Source: Companilactobacillus kimchii DSM 13961 = JCM 10707
GTDB taxonomy: Bacteria; Bacillota; Bacilli; Lactobacillales; Lactobacillaceae
NCBI RefSeq assembly: GCF_001435445.1
Contig: NZ_AZDH01000017.1
Location: 325,713-389,712, forward strand
Direction of reading: 5' to 3'
Length of the DNA stretch: 64,000 bases
Part shown: piece after piece, positions 9,545 to 17,906 of the stretch
Layout: each line of letters begins with the position of its first letter
Numbering within the stretch: the stretch's first letter is position 1
Program-made: the position numbers and the translations under genes
The notes under the pieces: model-generated
Database searches by the model: none
Seen by the model: only the letters and a program-made list of their open reading frames with translations
Told to the model about the DNA's origin: nothing

Positions 9545-9637
9545 GCTTTTATAATTCTTTTCTCATTATCTGAAATAATTTTCCATAAAGTAATTTTTAG
9601 ATTGCAATTGTTTGTTGATATAACACGTTATTTAACG

Positions 9638-9665
9638 CTTACAGTGCTATTTTCTCTGTTATACT
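9638..9665 (+). promoter_or_regulatory. Promoter of the SLAP surface-protein gene
   Basis: CTTACA (9638-9643), 16-bp spacer and TATACT (9660-9665), 61 bp before the ATG. The leader contains a small dyad AAACCAAATGGTTT and a strong GCAAGGAG ribosome binding site. The rest of the 330-bp gap is AT-rich, with the hairpin at 9483 as its only other structure. Confidence 0.55.
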
Positions 9666-9726
9666 GAAACCACTTACAAACCAAATGGTTTGAAAATTCC
9701 CTACCACAAAACGCAAGGAGTTTATT

Positions 9727-11700
9727 ATGAAAAAGAAAACAATCTTACTATCAGCTATTATTTTAGGAGGTTTTACGGCTCCTATTGTGCAACAAACAGT
9801 TGCTAGTGCACAAAATATCCAAACTGAAGTCGTTCAGAATACAAAAACACAAGAAGGTAAAAGTACTAATAATCAAGAACCACGTACTAACAAGATTAAA
9901 TTAAGCGATAAAATCTCATTGGATCAGTTAAATACTGACACCAGCATCGTGATCCCTTCCACAAATAAAGATGTTAATACTAAATTAGATGACATTTACG
10001 TTAATCTTACTGATGAAGAAATTGCTGAATTAAAGGATAATAAAGAAACTAATTTTCAAGTCGATGGCTTAGAAATTACTACTAGTTGGGGAGGTTCTCT
10101 TAGCTACGAAAGCGTTAGTTCTGACATGCAACTACAATATGACGACAGTACTCAGACGCTTTCCCTACTAGATGATTCTAAAAAAGTTGATCATATTACC
10201 TACGAATTAATGCATGGTGATGCCAATGTTCATTATATCTTCAAAGATACTGGTGAAGAAATTTATCAAAAGATTCATGATGATACTCTTGGATCTGGTG
10301 AACAAGATTTCACAATTGAAGATTTAGTCTCTCTCCAAAAAGACTATTTATTAAAGGGACATTTTGACGCTGTTTCTATTGATTTTGATAATATTGCTAA
10401 TGTCGTGAACCCTTCAAATCCGACTGAAATAAGTTTTAAAGAAGAGCCAATTGTTAAAGAATATGATCCTGACAAGATTAACAAGGACAATGCCGAATTT
10501 ACTGTTAAATTAGAAAAAGCTGAACCGACTATTTTTAATTTAAATGTCTATTTGGACGGTAAAATTTTCTCCAAACAGAGCCTTACGGCTGATATTTATA
10601 CAAAGCTTTCTAAGCAGACTGGTGAAATATTACCAGATCCATCAACAGCTAAGCTAAATAATAATAAGACACGTACTGACGTGTATTACTCTTATTTCCC
10701 ACAATTGGGTGTAACTACGATGTCTGGTAAGGCCTTCCATCAAACTATTTTTGACGTTGGAAATAACGGGATAGATGAACCCACAACTGAAGATTTTTTT
10801 AATCAAGCTCTACATTATTATATTCGCGACATGGATATACACCATTTATTTGCTGGCCGTAAACAAACCATCTCTATTTACTATGAATCAGATGGTTACT
10901 CTGAAGAAGAAGCTAATTCTACCGTAACTGCTAACGTACACATCAATTCCAATCTTGGATTACAAACAGTTCTAAATGTTACTGGTAAAAAGGGGAAAAC
11001 TATCACTGTTAACGTTCCTCAAATTAATGGGTACAAACCTGATAAAGAAACCGTAACTGCTAAAGTAAATGAAGATGGGACTATCACTACTGATGAAGAA
11101 GTTAAATATGAACTGATTACGGATGATGAGGGTAATGGTAATAATACTAAACCCCCAGTAACGACTCCAGATCCTAATCCAGCCCCAAACCCTAATCCAA
11201 CTCCAAACCCTAATCCAGCTCCAAACCCTAATCCAGCTCCAAACCCTAATCCAGCTCCAAACCCTAATCCAACTCCAAACCCTAATCCAGACAAAATGAA
11301 TGGATTCGTTGGTACTATGAAACAATACGTTAAATTGTATCAATTAGAAAAAGGCCAAATGAAGCCTATTACTAATAAAGAATTGGGTAAGCATTCCGAT
11401 TGGAAATTTGATCAAACTATTAAGATAGATGGTAAGATTTACTACCGCGTTGCTACGAATGAATGGGTTGATGCTAAAACCGTTTATCGTTACCAAGTTG
11501 AATCCGGTATTGTTGAAACTAAAGATAAAGAATTCACTACTCTGGTTAGTTCTGATGCCAAATTAATCTCTAATCGTGGCTTAGGAGCTCATTCAGCTTG
11601 GAAATACGACCGCATCGCCTACTTAGGAGATAATGAAGAGAAATACTATCGTGTCGCCACTGATGAGTTCATTGCTTTAAATGAGGTCATTCAAAGATAA
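9727..11700 (+). CDS. Secreted surface protein with proline-rich stalk and two SLAP-type repeats
   Basis: Exported cell-envelope protein of 657 aa. It has a Sec signal peptide (MKKKTILLSAIILGG, likely cleaved after ASA near residue 28). Residues 30-400 form a large region I do not recognise. A MucBP-like segment follows around 420-465 (VNVPQINGYKPDKETV), then a PNPAPNPNPT proline-rich spacer (about 480-518). Two C-terminal repeats (about 525-588 and 592-655) are of the SLAP/S-layer anchoring type, each containing an AHSAWKYD/KHSDWKFD and YYRVAT motif. There is no LPxTG motif, so attachment is probably non-covalent to wall polymers. Likely adhesin or envelope-binding function, inferred from architecture only. 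Confidence 0.85.
   Translation: MKKKTILLSAIILGGFTAPIVQQTVASAQNIQTEVVQNTKTQEGKSTNNQEPRTNKIKLSDKISLDQLNTDTSIVIPSTNKDVNTKLDDIYVNLTDEEIAELKDNKETNFQVDGLEITTSWGGSLSYESVSSDMQLQYDDSTQTLSLLDDSKKVDHITYELMHGDANVHYIFKDTGEEIYQKIHDDTLGSGEQDFTIEDLVSLQKDYLLKGHFDAVSIDFDNIANVVNPSNPTEISFKEEPIVKEYDPDKINKDNAEFTVKLEKAEPTIFNLNVYLDGKIFSKQSLTADIYTKLSKQTGEILPDPSTAKLNNNKTRTDVYYSYFPQLGVTTMSGKAFHQTIFDVGNNGIDEPTTEDFFNQALHYYIRDMDIHHLFAGRKQTISIYYESDGYSEEEANSTVTANVHINSNLGLQTVLNVTGKKGKTITVNVPQINGYKPDKETVTAKVNEDGTITTDEEVKYELITDDEGNGNNTKPPVTTPDPNPAPNPNPTPNPNPAPNPNPAPNPNPAPNPNPTPNPNPDKMNGFVGTMKQYVKLYQLEKGQMKPITNKELGKHSDWKFDQTIKIDGKIYYRVATNEWVDAKTVYRYQVESGIVETKDKEFTTLVSSDAKLISNRGLGAHSAWKYDRIAYLGDNEEKYYRVATDEFIALNEVIQR
11172..11290 (+). 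repeat. 18-bp tandem repeat coding the PNPNPA/PNPNPT stalk
   Basis: About six copies of a unit like CCAAACCCTAATCCAGCT, alternating between GCT and ACT in the variable codon. It codes the proline-rich spacer of the surface protein. Such repeats can change copy number by slippage without shifting frame. Confidence 0.9.
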
Positions 11701-11721
11701 AACTCAAAGAAAAAGCAATTC

Positions 11722-12090
11722 CTTATGAAATACAATAAAAAAAGTTAGACATTTTTATAAGTTTCAAGAAATCATGGATTGTTCCCTGTATTCTACGGGG
11801 ACAATCCATTTTTCTTTAAAGAAATACGTTTATTGTTGTACCAATTAATATATTTAACGACCAAATTCTTTAATTCAGCTAGGTCATCGATATTATACCC
11901 GTAAAGACATTTCTCTTTTGAGCAAATTAAAAACCTTAATTGGGGCATTGTCGTGACAATTGTCTTTTTCAAGACATGCTTTTGTTCAATTGCACAGGAT
12001 AATATTTAGCCACTGGTCCGATCCAACACGGCGGATATATAATCCTTTTTCTCTGCTTCATGGACCCAACGATAAATCTGAAGAATATTT
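11722..12090 (-). mobile_element. Degraded IS3-family (IS150-like) insertion sequence remnant
   Basis: The left side carries an IS-end-like sequence (about 11722-11780, including AAAGTTAGACATTTTTATA) that recurs at the right edge of this window (63946-64000). The minus strand encodes fragments of a DDE transposase but the upstream half, including orfA and the other end, is missing. It is therefore a dead relic between the surface-protein gene and corA. Confidence 0.8.
11764..12087 (-). pseudogene. IS3-type transposase fragment, frameshifted
   Basis: Read on the minus strand in different frames, pieces resemble the C-terminal half of an IS3/IS150 OrfB: KDYISAVLDRTSG, DNAPIKVF.NLLKREM, then LYGYNIDDLAELKNLVVK, YINWYNNKRISLKKNG and PVEYREQS before the stop at 11764. 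Several frameshifts and an early stop (after DRTSG) separate these pieces. The DDE glutamate region is eroded, so no active enzyme is made. Confidence 0.8.
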
Positions 12091-12095
12091 AATCA

Positions 12096-12148
12096 TAAAA
12101 AAAGTGTTCTAAAGTTGTTAGATTATATCTAACAGCTTTAGAACACTT
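12096..12148 (-). terminator. Terminator of corA
   Basis: Long near-perfect inverted repeat (AAGTGTTCTAAAG / CTTTAGAACACTT with TGTTAGA inside) with a T-run on the minus strand, 25 bp past the corA stop. Confidence 0.85.
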
Positions 12149-12173
12149 CACCTTTACATTTATAGTTAATTGT

Positions 12174-13115
12174 TCAAGAGTAATCCTTATTCCTTAAATA
12201 AATACCAAATACTATCGAAACTAATACGGAAATAAGCATTACTAGTAAAAAGGCCAGTTTAGATTTGGTTCCGGGTAATCCTCCTACGTTCATCCCCCAA
12301 ATACCCGCAAAGAGTGATGGTATGGAAATAATCAAAGCAGCTGAATCTAAATATTTCATCAAGTTATTCAAACTGCGATCCATTATGCTAACAAATAAAT
12401 CACTAATACTATCTAAAAGGTCACGATAGACCCCTATCATTTTTTCTGCATGACGTTGACGTAATTTAATATCATAACTAATTTTCTCGTCTGCCAATTT
12501 TCGTAGAAAAGTTTCATTTTTCATCAATTCATCTAATGTTTCCCTTTGATCTTGAAGTGTCTGATCAATATAGACTATTTTCCTCTGCGTATCAGTCAAA
12601 CGAACTAATTCATCTTTACCAGATTTTCCTCGAGCCGCTTGATCTAAATCATCAATAGTCCTTTTAATATTCGCCAATTCAGCGATGAAATGATTATAAG
12701 TTGTATAGGCCAAATGCGCGATGACTTGCTCAAAATTTTTGATATTATTTTGTTCCCTTTGTAACAGGTGATCAATTAAAGAAGAACCTTGACATACATG
12801 TGTTATTAATAACTCGTTTGATTTCACAATGGTAACGGGCTCCAATCGTTCTTCAATTGTTCTCTTTGTATCAGCTTTTAAATCTACTAGTACTAATGAA
12901 ATTGGATCATTCAACCTAGTATCACGTAGATATTCCAATCTAGAAACTTCCTCCGCAGCATTACGAGCACTGAACAATTCTTTTGGTAGCGAAAACTCAT
13001 CAACCATTTTTAACAAAGTAGCTTTAGAAAATTTATCTTCTTCTAAGACCAACCAATTGCCCTCAACTTTATCACTTGGTTCTACTCCATTGGAAGTTAC
13101 ACGATAATATGACAT
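12174..13115 (-). CDS. corA: CorA-family magnesium/divalent cation transporter
   Basis: Two-TM metal ion channel of the CorA superfamily. A long helical cytoplasmic domain (1-250) is followed by two C-terminal membrane spans. The signature GMN at the end of TM1 reads GIWGMNVGG (about residues 276-284), and a positively charged tail (RNKDYS) follows TM2. The acidic loop after GMN is GLPGTKSK, unlike the EFMPEL of classic CorA, as in many Firmicute homologues. Start chosen at ATG 13115 (MSYYRVTSNG): AAGGAG lies 8 bases upstream, whereas the in-frame GTG at 13124 abuts the ribosome binding site. Mg2+, Co2+ or Zn2+ transport cannot be told apart. Confidence 0.88.
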   Translation of the reverse strand: MSYYRVTSNGVEPSDKVEGNWLVLEEDKFSKATLLKMVDEFSLPKELFSARNAAEEVSRLEYLRDTRLNDPISLVLVDLKADTKRTIEERLEPVTIVKSNELLITHVCQGSSLIDHLLQREQNNIKNFEQVIAHLAYTTYNHFIAELANIKRTIDDLDQAARGKSGKDELVRLTDTQRKIVYIDQTLQDQRETLDELMKNETFLRKLADEKISYDIKLRQRHAEKMIGVYRDLLDSISDLFVSIMDRSLNNLMKYLDSAALIISIPSLFAGIWGMNVGGLPGTKSKLAFLLVMLISVLVSIVFGIYLRNKDYS

Positions 13116-13193
13116 TTCCCTCACTCCTTGTGTTCATTTAAAAGTAAAGCAATTATATTGTTAAAAAGTTAACATGTAAAGAAATGTCTTAAA

Positions 13194-13244
13194 TAAAAAA
13201 ATGCCGTCCATATTGGTATATTTCAATCCAATATTAGACGGCAA
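13194..13244 (-). terminator. Terminator of map
   Basis: GCCGTC / GACGGC stem with inner ATTGG / CCAAT pairing and a T-run on the minus strand, 17 bp beyond the map stop. Confidence 0.85.
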
Positions 13245-13260
13245 TTCTTATGTTTATTAA

Positions 13261-14100
13261 TTATTTTGTTTGCTTATGTTCTTTTAAATACTCTTGAGCC
13301 CATTTCATATATTTTGCATCTTCAGCAGCATCTTGTGAAGTTAAAATTTTGGGACCATCCTCTGTAATAGCCAAAGTATGTTCATATTGTGCAGACCATG
13401 AACCATCAGCACTAGCGTAATAGATCCAATCATCATTAGGGTCATCCAACGAACGATCAACAATTTCCCATGTTCCTTCATTGATCATAGGTTCAATTGT
13501 AATTGTCATACCGTTCTTAAGGCGTAATCCCTTGCCTGGTTCACCATAATGTAAAACATCAGGTTGTTCATGCATTGTTGGTTGAATACCATGTCCACAG
13601 AGTTCTCTGACATCTCCATAGCCATGTTCATCCTCAGTGTAATGTTGAATAGCATATCCAATATCACCTAAGCGATTGCCCTCAATACTTTGAGCAATTC
13701 CTAAATATAATGATTTCTTAGTAACTTCCATCAAATCAGATGTTTCTTGACTAACTGAACCAACGGCATAACTCCAGCAAGAGTCACTTTGATAACCTTT
13801 ATAACTAACAGTCATATCTACTTTAACTAGGTCGCCCTCTTTTAAAATCAAATCCTTACGTGGCGTACCATGTGCAACTTCATCATTTACATCCACACAA
13901 GTAGCATATTTATAACCTTCAAATCCCTTTTCAGAAGGAACAGCACCATGACTAACAATATAATCATTAGCAAATTCCTCAATTGAGTATGCTGAAATAC
14001 CAGGTTTGATCATATCACGTAAGCCTAAATGGACTCCGGCTAATATTTTACCTGATTCACGCATACCTTCAATTTCTCGTTCTGACTTCAATGTAATCAT
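13261..14100 (-). CDS. map: Methionine aminopeptidase, type I
   Basis: Removes the initiator methionine from nascent proteins with a dinuclear metal centre. Metal ligands are visible in VKVDMTVSYKGYQSDSC (two Asp), GHGIQPTMHEQP (His) and ITIEPMINEG (Glu), with the last Glu in SAQYEHTLAI. Ends with a charged tail KEHKQTK. Starts at ATG 14100 with GGGAG upstream; an in-frame TTG at 14103 is less likely. It sits 14 bp after uvrC on the same strand. About 279 aa, slightly longer than the minimal 250-aa enzyme because of a C-terminal extension seen in lactobacilli. Confidence 0.94.
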   Translation of the reverse strand: MITLKSEREIEGMRESGKILAGVHLGLRDMIKPGISAYSIEEFANDYIVSHGAVPSEKGFEGYKYATCVDVNDEVAHGTPRKDLILKEGDLVKVDMTVSYKGYQSDSCWSYAVGSVSQETSDLMEVTKKSLYLGIAQSIEGNRLGDIGYAIQHYTEDEHGYGDVRELCGHGIQPTMHEQPDVLHYGEPGKGLRLKNGMTITIEPMINEGTWEIVDRSLDDPNDDWIYYASADGSWSAQYEHTLAITEDGPKILTSQDAAEDAKYMKWAQEYLKEHKQTK

Positions 14101-14114
14101 CAAATCTCTCCCTT

Positions 14115-15932
14115 TTAACCTTTATGATACTTCTTATGAAAATCTGTACTTGCTAACGTTATTTTAATTGTTTGTGCCGTTGTTTTAGGAATTCCCAAGT
14201 CAGTTAACTGTTCAACTGAGGCTTCCTTCATCTTTTTAACTGACCCAAACTTTTTCAATAGTTTAGTTCTCGTCTTCGGACCTACACCTTGAATATTATC
14301 AAGCTGTGAGGATAAAGCATTCTTACTTCGAGTCTTCCGATGGAAAGTAATTGCAAAACGGTGCACTTCATCTTGAATTCTTTGTAACAAGTAGAACCCT
14401 TGGCTCTTACGGTCCAATGGTACCTCAATTCCCTCTTCACCAACAATTAAATGTGAGGTGTTATGGTGATCATCCTTGACCATTCCTGCTACAGGTATGT
14501 TAATTCCCAACTCATTAGTAAGAACATCCATTACAGCACGCAATTCAATGATACCACCATCCATCAAAATCAAATCAGGTAATGGATCATCTTCTTTAAT
14601 CAATCTTGAATAACGACGATAAATAACTTCACGTGTATTAGCTGCTTCGTCAGCACCTGACTGATGTTCAACCTCACCTTTAATTTTATATTTACGATAG
14701 CCACTCTTTTCTGGACGACCATCTTTAAACATAATCATTGCTGAAACTGGGCTGGTTCCCTGTATATGTGAGTGGTCAAATGATTCAATGATATGACCAT
14801 ATGGCAAATCAAGTGCCTCAAAAATTTGTTTCTGAGCTCCATAGGTTTGACGATTATCCAACTCCATTAATCGGAACTTCTCTTGTAAAACTAATTTGGA
14901 GTTTTCAGCCGCCATATCCATCAAATCTCGCTTCTGCCCACGTTGTGGTGTTCTAAATGGAATATTTAAAACCTGAGACAAGGTATCTTTATCCAAATTA
15001 TCAGGTACCAAAATTTCTTTAGGTAGAACCTGATTTCGACGATTATAGAATTGCAGGATAAAAGTTGATAGTTCCTCTTCTGGTGTGTTGATACAAGCAA
15101 AAACTTTTTTCTCGCGCTTCATTAAACGAGCTTGACGAATAAAGAATATTTGAATTGAAATCCAACCTTTTTCAACATAATAATTAAAGATATCCCTAGG
15201 CGTACTATCATTGGAAATAATTTTTTGTTTCTCAACTGTAGTTTCAATATATTTGATTTGGTCTCTTAATTCAGCAGCTCTTTCAAATTCCAATTTTTCT
15301 GAAGCTGTTTCCATGCGATCTTCCAATTGATGCTTGATTTCACCAACGTTACCACCTAAAAACTTTTTAATTTTTTCAATTTGCTGATCATACTTTTCCT
15401 TAGGAACTGTTTGGAAACAAGCTCCTAAACACTGACCCATATGATAGTACAAACAAGGCCGTCCTAAATTTCCCTGACATCTGCGTAATGGATAGACCTT
15501 TTGTAAAAAGTTTAGGGTATTAGAGGCGGCCCAAACATTTGGATAAGGCCCAAAATAGTAAGCACCATCCTTTTTAACTAAACCCGTAATCTCCATCTTA
15601 GGATCGCGCTCATTAGTAATTTTAATGTACGGATAACCTGTACCACGTTTCAATTTAATATTGTAATATGGTTGATGCTTTTGAATTAAAGTAATTTCTA
15701 ACAAAAAAGCTTCCTTATCATTGGAAGTAATAATTGTTTCAAAATCACGAATCTCTGATACTAGACGAGCAGTCTTACCTTCGTGTGAACTTTTAAAATA
15801 AGAACGTACCCGATTACGTAAATTTTTAGCCTTACCCACATAAATAATTTTAGAATTAATGTCCTTCATTAAATAACATCCAGGACGTGGTGGTAAGAGG
15901 CTTAATTTATGTTCAAGATATTCAGTTGCCAA
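14115..15932 (-). CDS. uvrC: Excinuclease ABC subunit C
   Basis: Nucleotide excision repair nuclease making both incisions beside a UvrB-bound lesion. Order: GIY-YIG domain (about 14-95; PGCYLMKD, IIYVGKAKNLRNR), cysteine-containing region (RRCQGNLGRPCLYYHMGQC), UVR helical motif near 200-235, RNase H-like endonuclease domain (about 375-540; SFDHSHIQGTSPV, LILMDGG) and terminal helix-hairpin-helix DNA-binding pair (IQGVGPKTRTKLLKKFGS). The 605-aa length is standard. The ATG at 15932 follows GGGAGG. Likely co-transcribed with map. Confidence 0.96.
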   Translation of the reverse strand: MATEYLEHKLSLLPPRPGCYLMKDINSKIIYVGKAKNLRNRVRSYFKSSHEGKTARLVSEIRDFETIITSNDKEAFLLEITLIQKHQPYYNIKLKRGTGYPYIKITNERDPKMEITGLVKKDGAYYFGPYPNVWAASNTLNFLQKVYPLRRCQGNLGRPCLYYHMGQCLGACFQTVPKEKYDQQIEKIKKFLGGNVGEIKHQLEDRMETASEKLEFERAAELRDQIKYIETTVEKQKIISNDSTPRDIFNYYVEKGWISIQIFFIRQARLMKREKKVFACINTPEEELSTFILQFYNRRNQVLPKEILVPDNLDKDTLSQVLNIPFRTPQRGQKRDLMDMAAENSKLVLQEKFRLMELDNRQTYGAQKQIFEALDLPYGHIIESFDHSHIQGTSPVSAMIMFKDGRPEKSGYRKYKIKGEVEHQSGADEAANTREVIYRRYSRLIKEDDPLPDLILMDGGIIELRAVMDVLTNELGINIPVAGMVKDDHHNTSHLIVGEEGIEVPLDRKSQGFYLLQRIQDEVHRFAITFHRKTRSKNALSSQLDNIQGVGPKTRTKLLKKFGSVKKMKEASVEQLTDLGIPKTTAQTIKITLASTDFHKKYHKG

Positions 15933-16109
15933 TAAATATCCCTCCCTCTTATAGTCCGAACTTATTTAATCTTAAGTTAATCTGAATAATTGTCAAATGA
16001 AGTGTTACATTTTCCAATTCCAATTGCTTTTATTTGCATTTATATAATTTAAGAATAAAATAAATTTTGTAAAATAGATTTGTGCACAATTTAGTTAGGA
16101 GATAATATT

Positions 16110-16670
16110 ATGATCAAAGAATATAAAGCAGAAATTGTTCCACTTAACGATGATTTCATTGGTACGAAAGCTCACGGAAATGCTTTTTTTACCGAAACCG
16201 AAGATAACTTACATATTAAAATAGAAATGTTTGATACACCAAAGAATACTCAACATTGGGAACACTTTCATGGTTTCCCAGACGGTAAAGCAGCTCAAAT
16301 TGCCACTATGGATCAAGATTCCAATCACGATGGTCTAGTTGATTTACCTGAAACCGAAGCCGTTTCTGGTACGACGATGGTTCCTTTCGACGATGCTCCT
16401 CAAAACATGAACGTTCCTAATGACAATTACCCTACCTCTGATAAAAACGGACATTTTGCTTACGAAATTGACGTTCCATTAAGAGACTTACAAAAGAAGT
16501 TCAAAGAAGTCTTTGGCACTGATGATCTAGAATTAGATAAGCGTGTTATTTATATTCATGGTGTTCCTGATAGTCTAGAATTACCTACTAGTGTTGCAGG
16601 AGCTGTCGGCGAATATGATGCTCACACTACTTTACCAATTGCTACGGGAAAAATTAAAAAAGTTAACTAA
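16110..16670 (+). CDS. Uncharacterised protein with EF-hand-like loop and His-rich CHRD-like motif
   Basis: 186-aa protein without signal peptide or membrane span; I do not recognise a named family with certainty. Two features stand out: a histidine cluster HWEHFHGFPDG (about residues 49-59), reminiscent of CHRD or Cu/Zn-SOD-like beta-sandwich proteins, and an acidic loop DQDSNHDGLVDLPE (about 66-79) that fits a calcium-binding EF-hand/dockerin pattern (D-x-D-x-N-x-D-G-x-V-D-x-x-E). A second IHGVPDSLELP motif lies near the C-terminus (VIYIHGVPD). Monocistronic, with a strong TTAGGAG site before the ATG and TATAAT at 16043-16048. A metal-binding role is inferred, nothing more. Confidence 0.7.
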   Translation: MIKEYKAEIVPLNDDFIGTKAHGNAFFTETEDNLHIKIEMFDTPKNTQHWEHFHGFPDGKAAQIATMDQDSNHDGLVDLPETEAVSGTTMVPFDDAPQNMNVPNDNYPTSDKNGHFAYEIDVPLRDLQKKFKEVFGTDDLELDKRVIYIHGVPDSLELPTSVAGAVGEYDAHTTLPIATGKIKKVN

Positions 16671-16688
16671 TTTAATTTATCTAAATAA

Positions 16689-16717
16689 TTGTTATTCTTT
16701 TTGAAAGGCTATATAAT
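16689..16717 (+). promoter_or_regulatory. Promoter of the 48-aa small protein gene
   Basis: TTGTTA (16689-16694), 17-bp spacer and a perfect TATAAT (16712-16717), 39 bp before the start of the small ORF. Confidence 0.7.
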
Positions 16718-16756
16718 AGCAGTAGATATAAAGAAACTTGAAAGGGGCTGATACCG

Positions 16757-16903
16757 ATGGGCTTAACAGTGAAACGCGAAAGTGATTTTGGCAGTTTGTT
16801 TGATAAGTTTGCCTCTCTTCCCGATGATGTAAAAGAAAACGAAAAACGCGTAGATTCCGCAGATAAAAAATCTGCTAAGAATAAAAAGGAATCTAAAAAG
16901 TAG
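16757..16903 (+). CDS. Small charged protein, SPJ_0845-like
   Basis: 48-aa ORF starting MGLTVKRESDFGSLFDKF and ending in a lysine/aspartate-rich tail. It has its own consensus promoter, an AAAGGGG ribosome binding site and its own terminator at 17000, which together make it a real gene despite its size. The opening resembles the SPJ_0845 family of small streptococcal/lactobacillal proteins as I remember it; function unknown. Highly hydrophilic, no membrane segment, probably cytoplasmic. Confidence 0.7.
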   Translation: MGLTVKRESDFGSLFDKFASLPDDVKENEKRVDSADKKSAKNKKESKK

Positions 16904-16999
16904 TAATTAAAACTTCTCTTGTTTGATGTCACTTCTCATAAGTGAAATGCCATTTAATTTTTACTATTTCTTTAAGAACCCTTTTGACATAAATGTGTG

Positions 17000-17045
17000 C
17001 CCTCCATTTTGGATATTTGCCATCCAAAGTTTGGAGGGTTTTTGT
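17000..17045 (+). terminator. Terminator of the small protein gene
   Basis: CCCTCCA / TGGAGGG outer stem with inner TTTGGAT / ATCCAAA pairing, followed by TTTTTG. Strong intrinsic terminator on the plus strand. Confidence 0.85.
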
Positions 17046-17056
17046 ATTCTAAAAAT

Positions 17057-17106
17057 AATAGCCTCAACAAACCCGACTTTGGGTTCATTGAGGCTATTGT
17101 TTTATT
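17057..17106. terminator. Bidirectional terminator
   Basis: AATAGCCTCAA / TTGAGGCTATT stem with inner AACCC / GGGTT. T-rich flanks on both strands; it can serve the minus-strand genes at 17148-17768 and back up the preceding plus-strand terminator. Confidence 0.8.
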
Positions 17107-17147
17107 TCGGTTTGCATTAACTGTTTCCTGACAATTTAGATTTTGAA

Positions 17148-17249
17148 CTAGTCTGGTAGAACTTCTGATTCCATTTTTCTTAAATCAATTAACTCTTGAA
17201 ACATCAAATATTCAAAATTATCATCTAAGATACTATTATATAATTTCAT
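17148..17249 (-). CDS. Possible 33-aa peptide
   Basis: Short ORF MKLYNSILDDNFEYLMFQEL... ending RKMESEVLPD. Its ATG has a good AAGGGG ribosome binding site seven bases upstream and lies 9 bp beyond the stop of the 169-aa gene, with a terminator just downstream. Position and signals favour a translated second cistron. Acidic and amphipathic; no family recognised. Confidence 0.45.
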   Translation of the reverse strand: MKLYNSILDDNFEYLMFQELIDLRKMESEVLPD

Positions 17250-17258
17250 AATTTCCCC

Positions 17259-17768
17259 TTATTCATTTATTTTTAGTTGTATGAAATTAGCACTTATCAC
17301 CGGACGTCTAATTTGACGACCCTTTTCATTGATATAATTGTCGACTGAAAGAACTTCACCATAAAATTTCACGGCATCATCTTCCTGCAAACTGCTAATA
17401 TTTCTAGCAAAATTTGAATCAGTGTATCTCACTTTGCAAACCCTTGAAGCGTCGTTGCCATCTAACGCGACTAACATATACTTATCTTCTGGATCTAATT
17501 TTTTAATATGTCCAAATTGAAAAATCTTCGATCCAAAATATAAAGTTGTATTCTCATATAAATTGTCAAAAGAAACATAAGAGTATTTCTTACTCTCATC
17601 ACTAAATTCCGAAATACTCTGCTGCTTTTGCTTCGATTCACCTACTAAAATAATATTTTCACGGTTACTGCCAATTACTTTATTTTTTGATAACAACAAA
17701 TAACCTATTAGTATCAATAGCGTACATAAAAAAGCAATTAACAATTTGGATCGTAAAATTCTTATCAT
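17259..17768 (-). CDS. Membrane-anchored protein with possible OB-fold
   Basis: 169-aa protein with an uncleaved N-terminal hydrophobic anchor (about residues 8-26, LLIAFLCTLLILIGYLLL) preceded by positive charges, so the rest should face outside. The C-terminal part alternates short strands (KIFQFGHIKKL, YMLVALDG, AVKFYGEVLSV), a pattern like OB-fold tRNA_anti-like proteins found in Firmicutes. Not assigned to a family with certainty. Followed by the possible 33-aa peptide and a terminator. Confidence 0.6.
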   Translation of the reverse strand: MIRILRSKLLIAFLCTLLILIGYLLLSKNKVIGSNRENIILVGESKQKQQSISEFSDESKKYSYVSFDNLYENTTLYFGSKIFQFGHIKKLDPEDKYMLVALDGNDASRVCKVRYTDSNFARNISSLQEDDAVKFYGEVLSVDNYINEKGRQIRRPVISANFIQLKINE

Positions 17769-17868
17769 TTAATTCCCCCAACTACAAAAGATAGCAAAGG
17801 TCTAGACAAATTACAACGAATTATCCAGACTAAAATATTTAAATAAGTCATCATTAAAAATAAGCATA

Positions 17869-17902
17869 AAAAAATATCTCTAAGTTAATTTAGGGATATT
17901 CT
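17869..17902 (-). terminator. Terminator of mgtC-like gene
   Basis: AATATC / GATATT stem with T-run on the minus strand, overlapping the last codons of the MgtC-family gene. Confidence 0.65.
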
Positions 17903-17906
17903 TACT

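Noticed and set aside
11172..11290. Regular repeat that could suggest a CRISPR array
   Set aside because: The units are contiguous 18-mers without unique spacers and are in frame within a coding sequence.
11019..11343. Antisense open frames with SWIRVW and GLGFGAG repeats over the surface-protein gene
   Set aside because: They are mirror images of the proline-rich 18-bp repeat; no ribosome binding site or start context supports them.
13115..13124. GTG 13124 as corA start
   Set aside because: It overlaps the AAGGAGTG ribosome binding site that serves ATG 13115.
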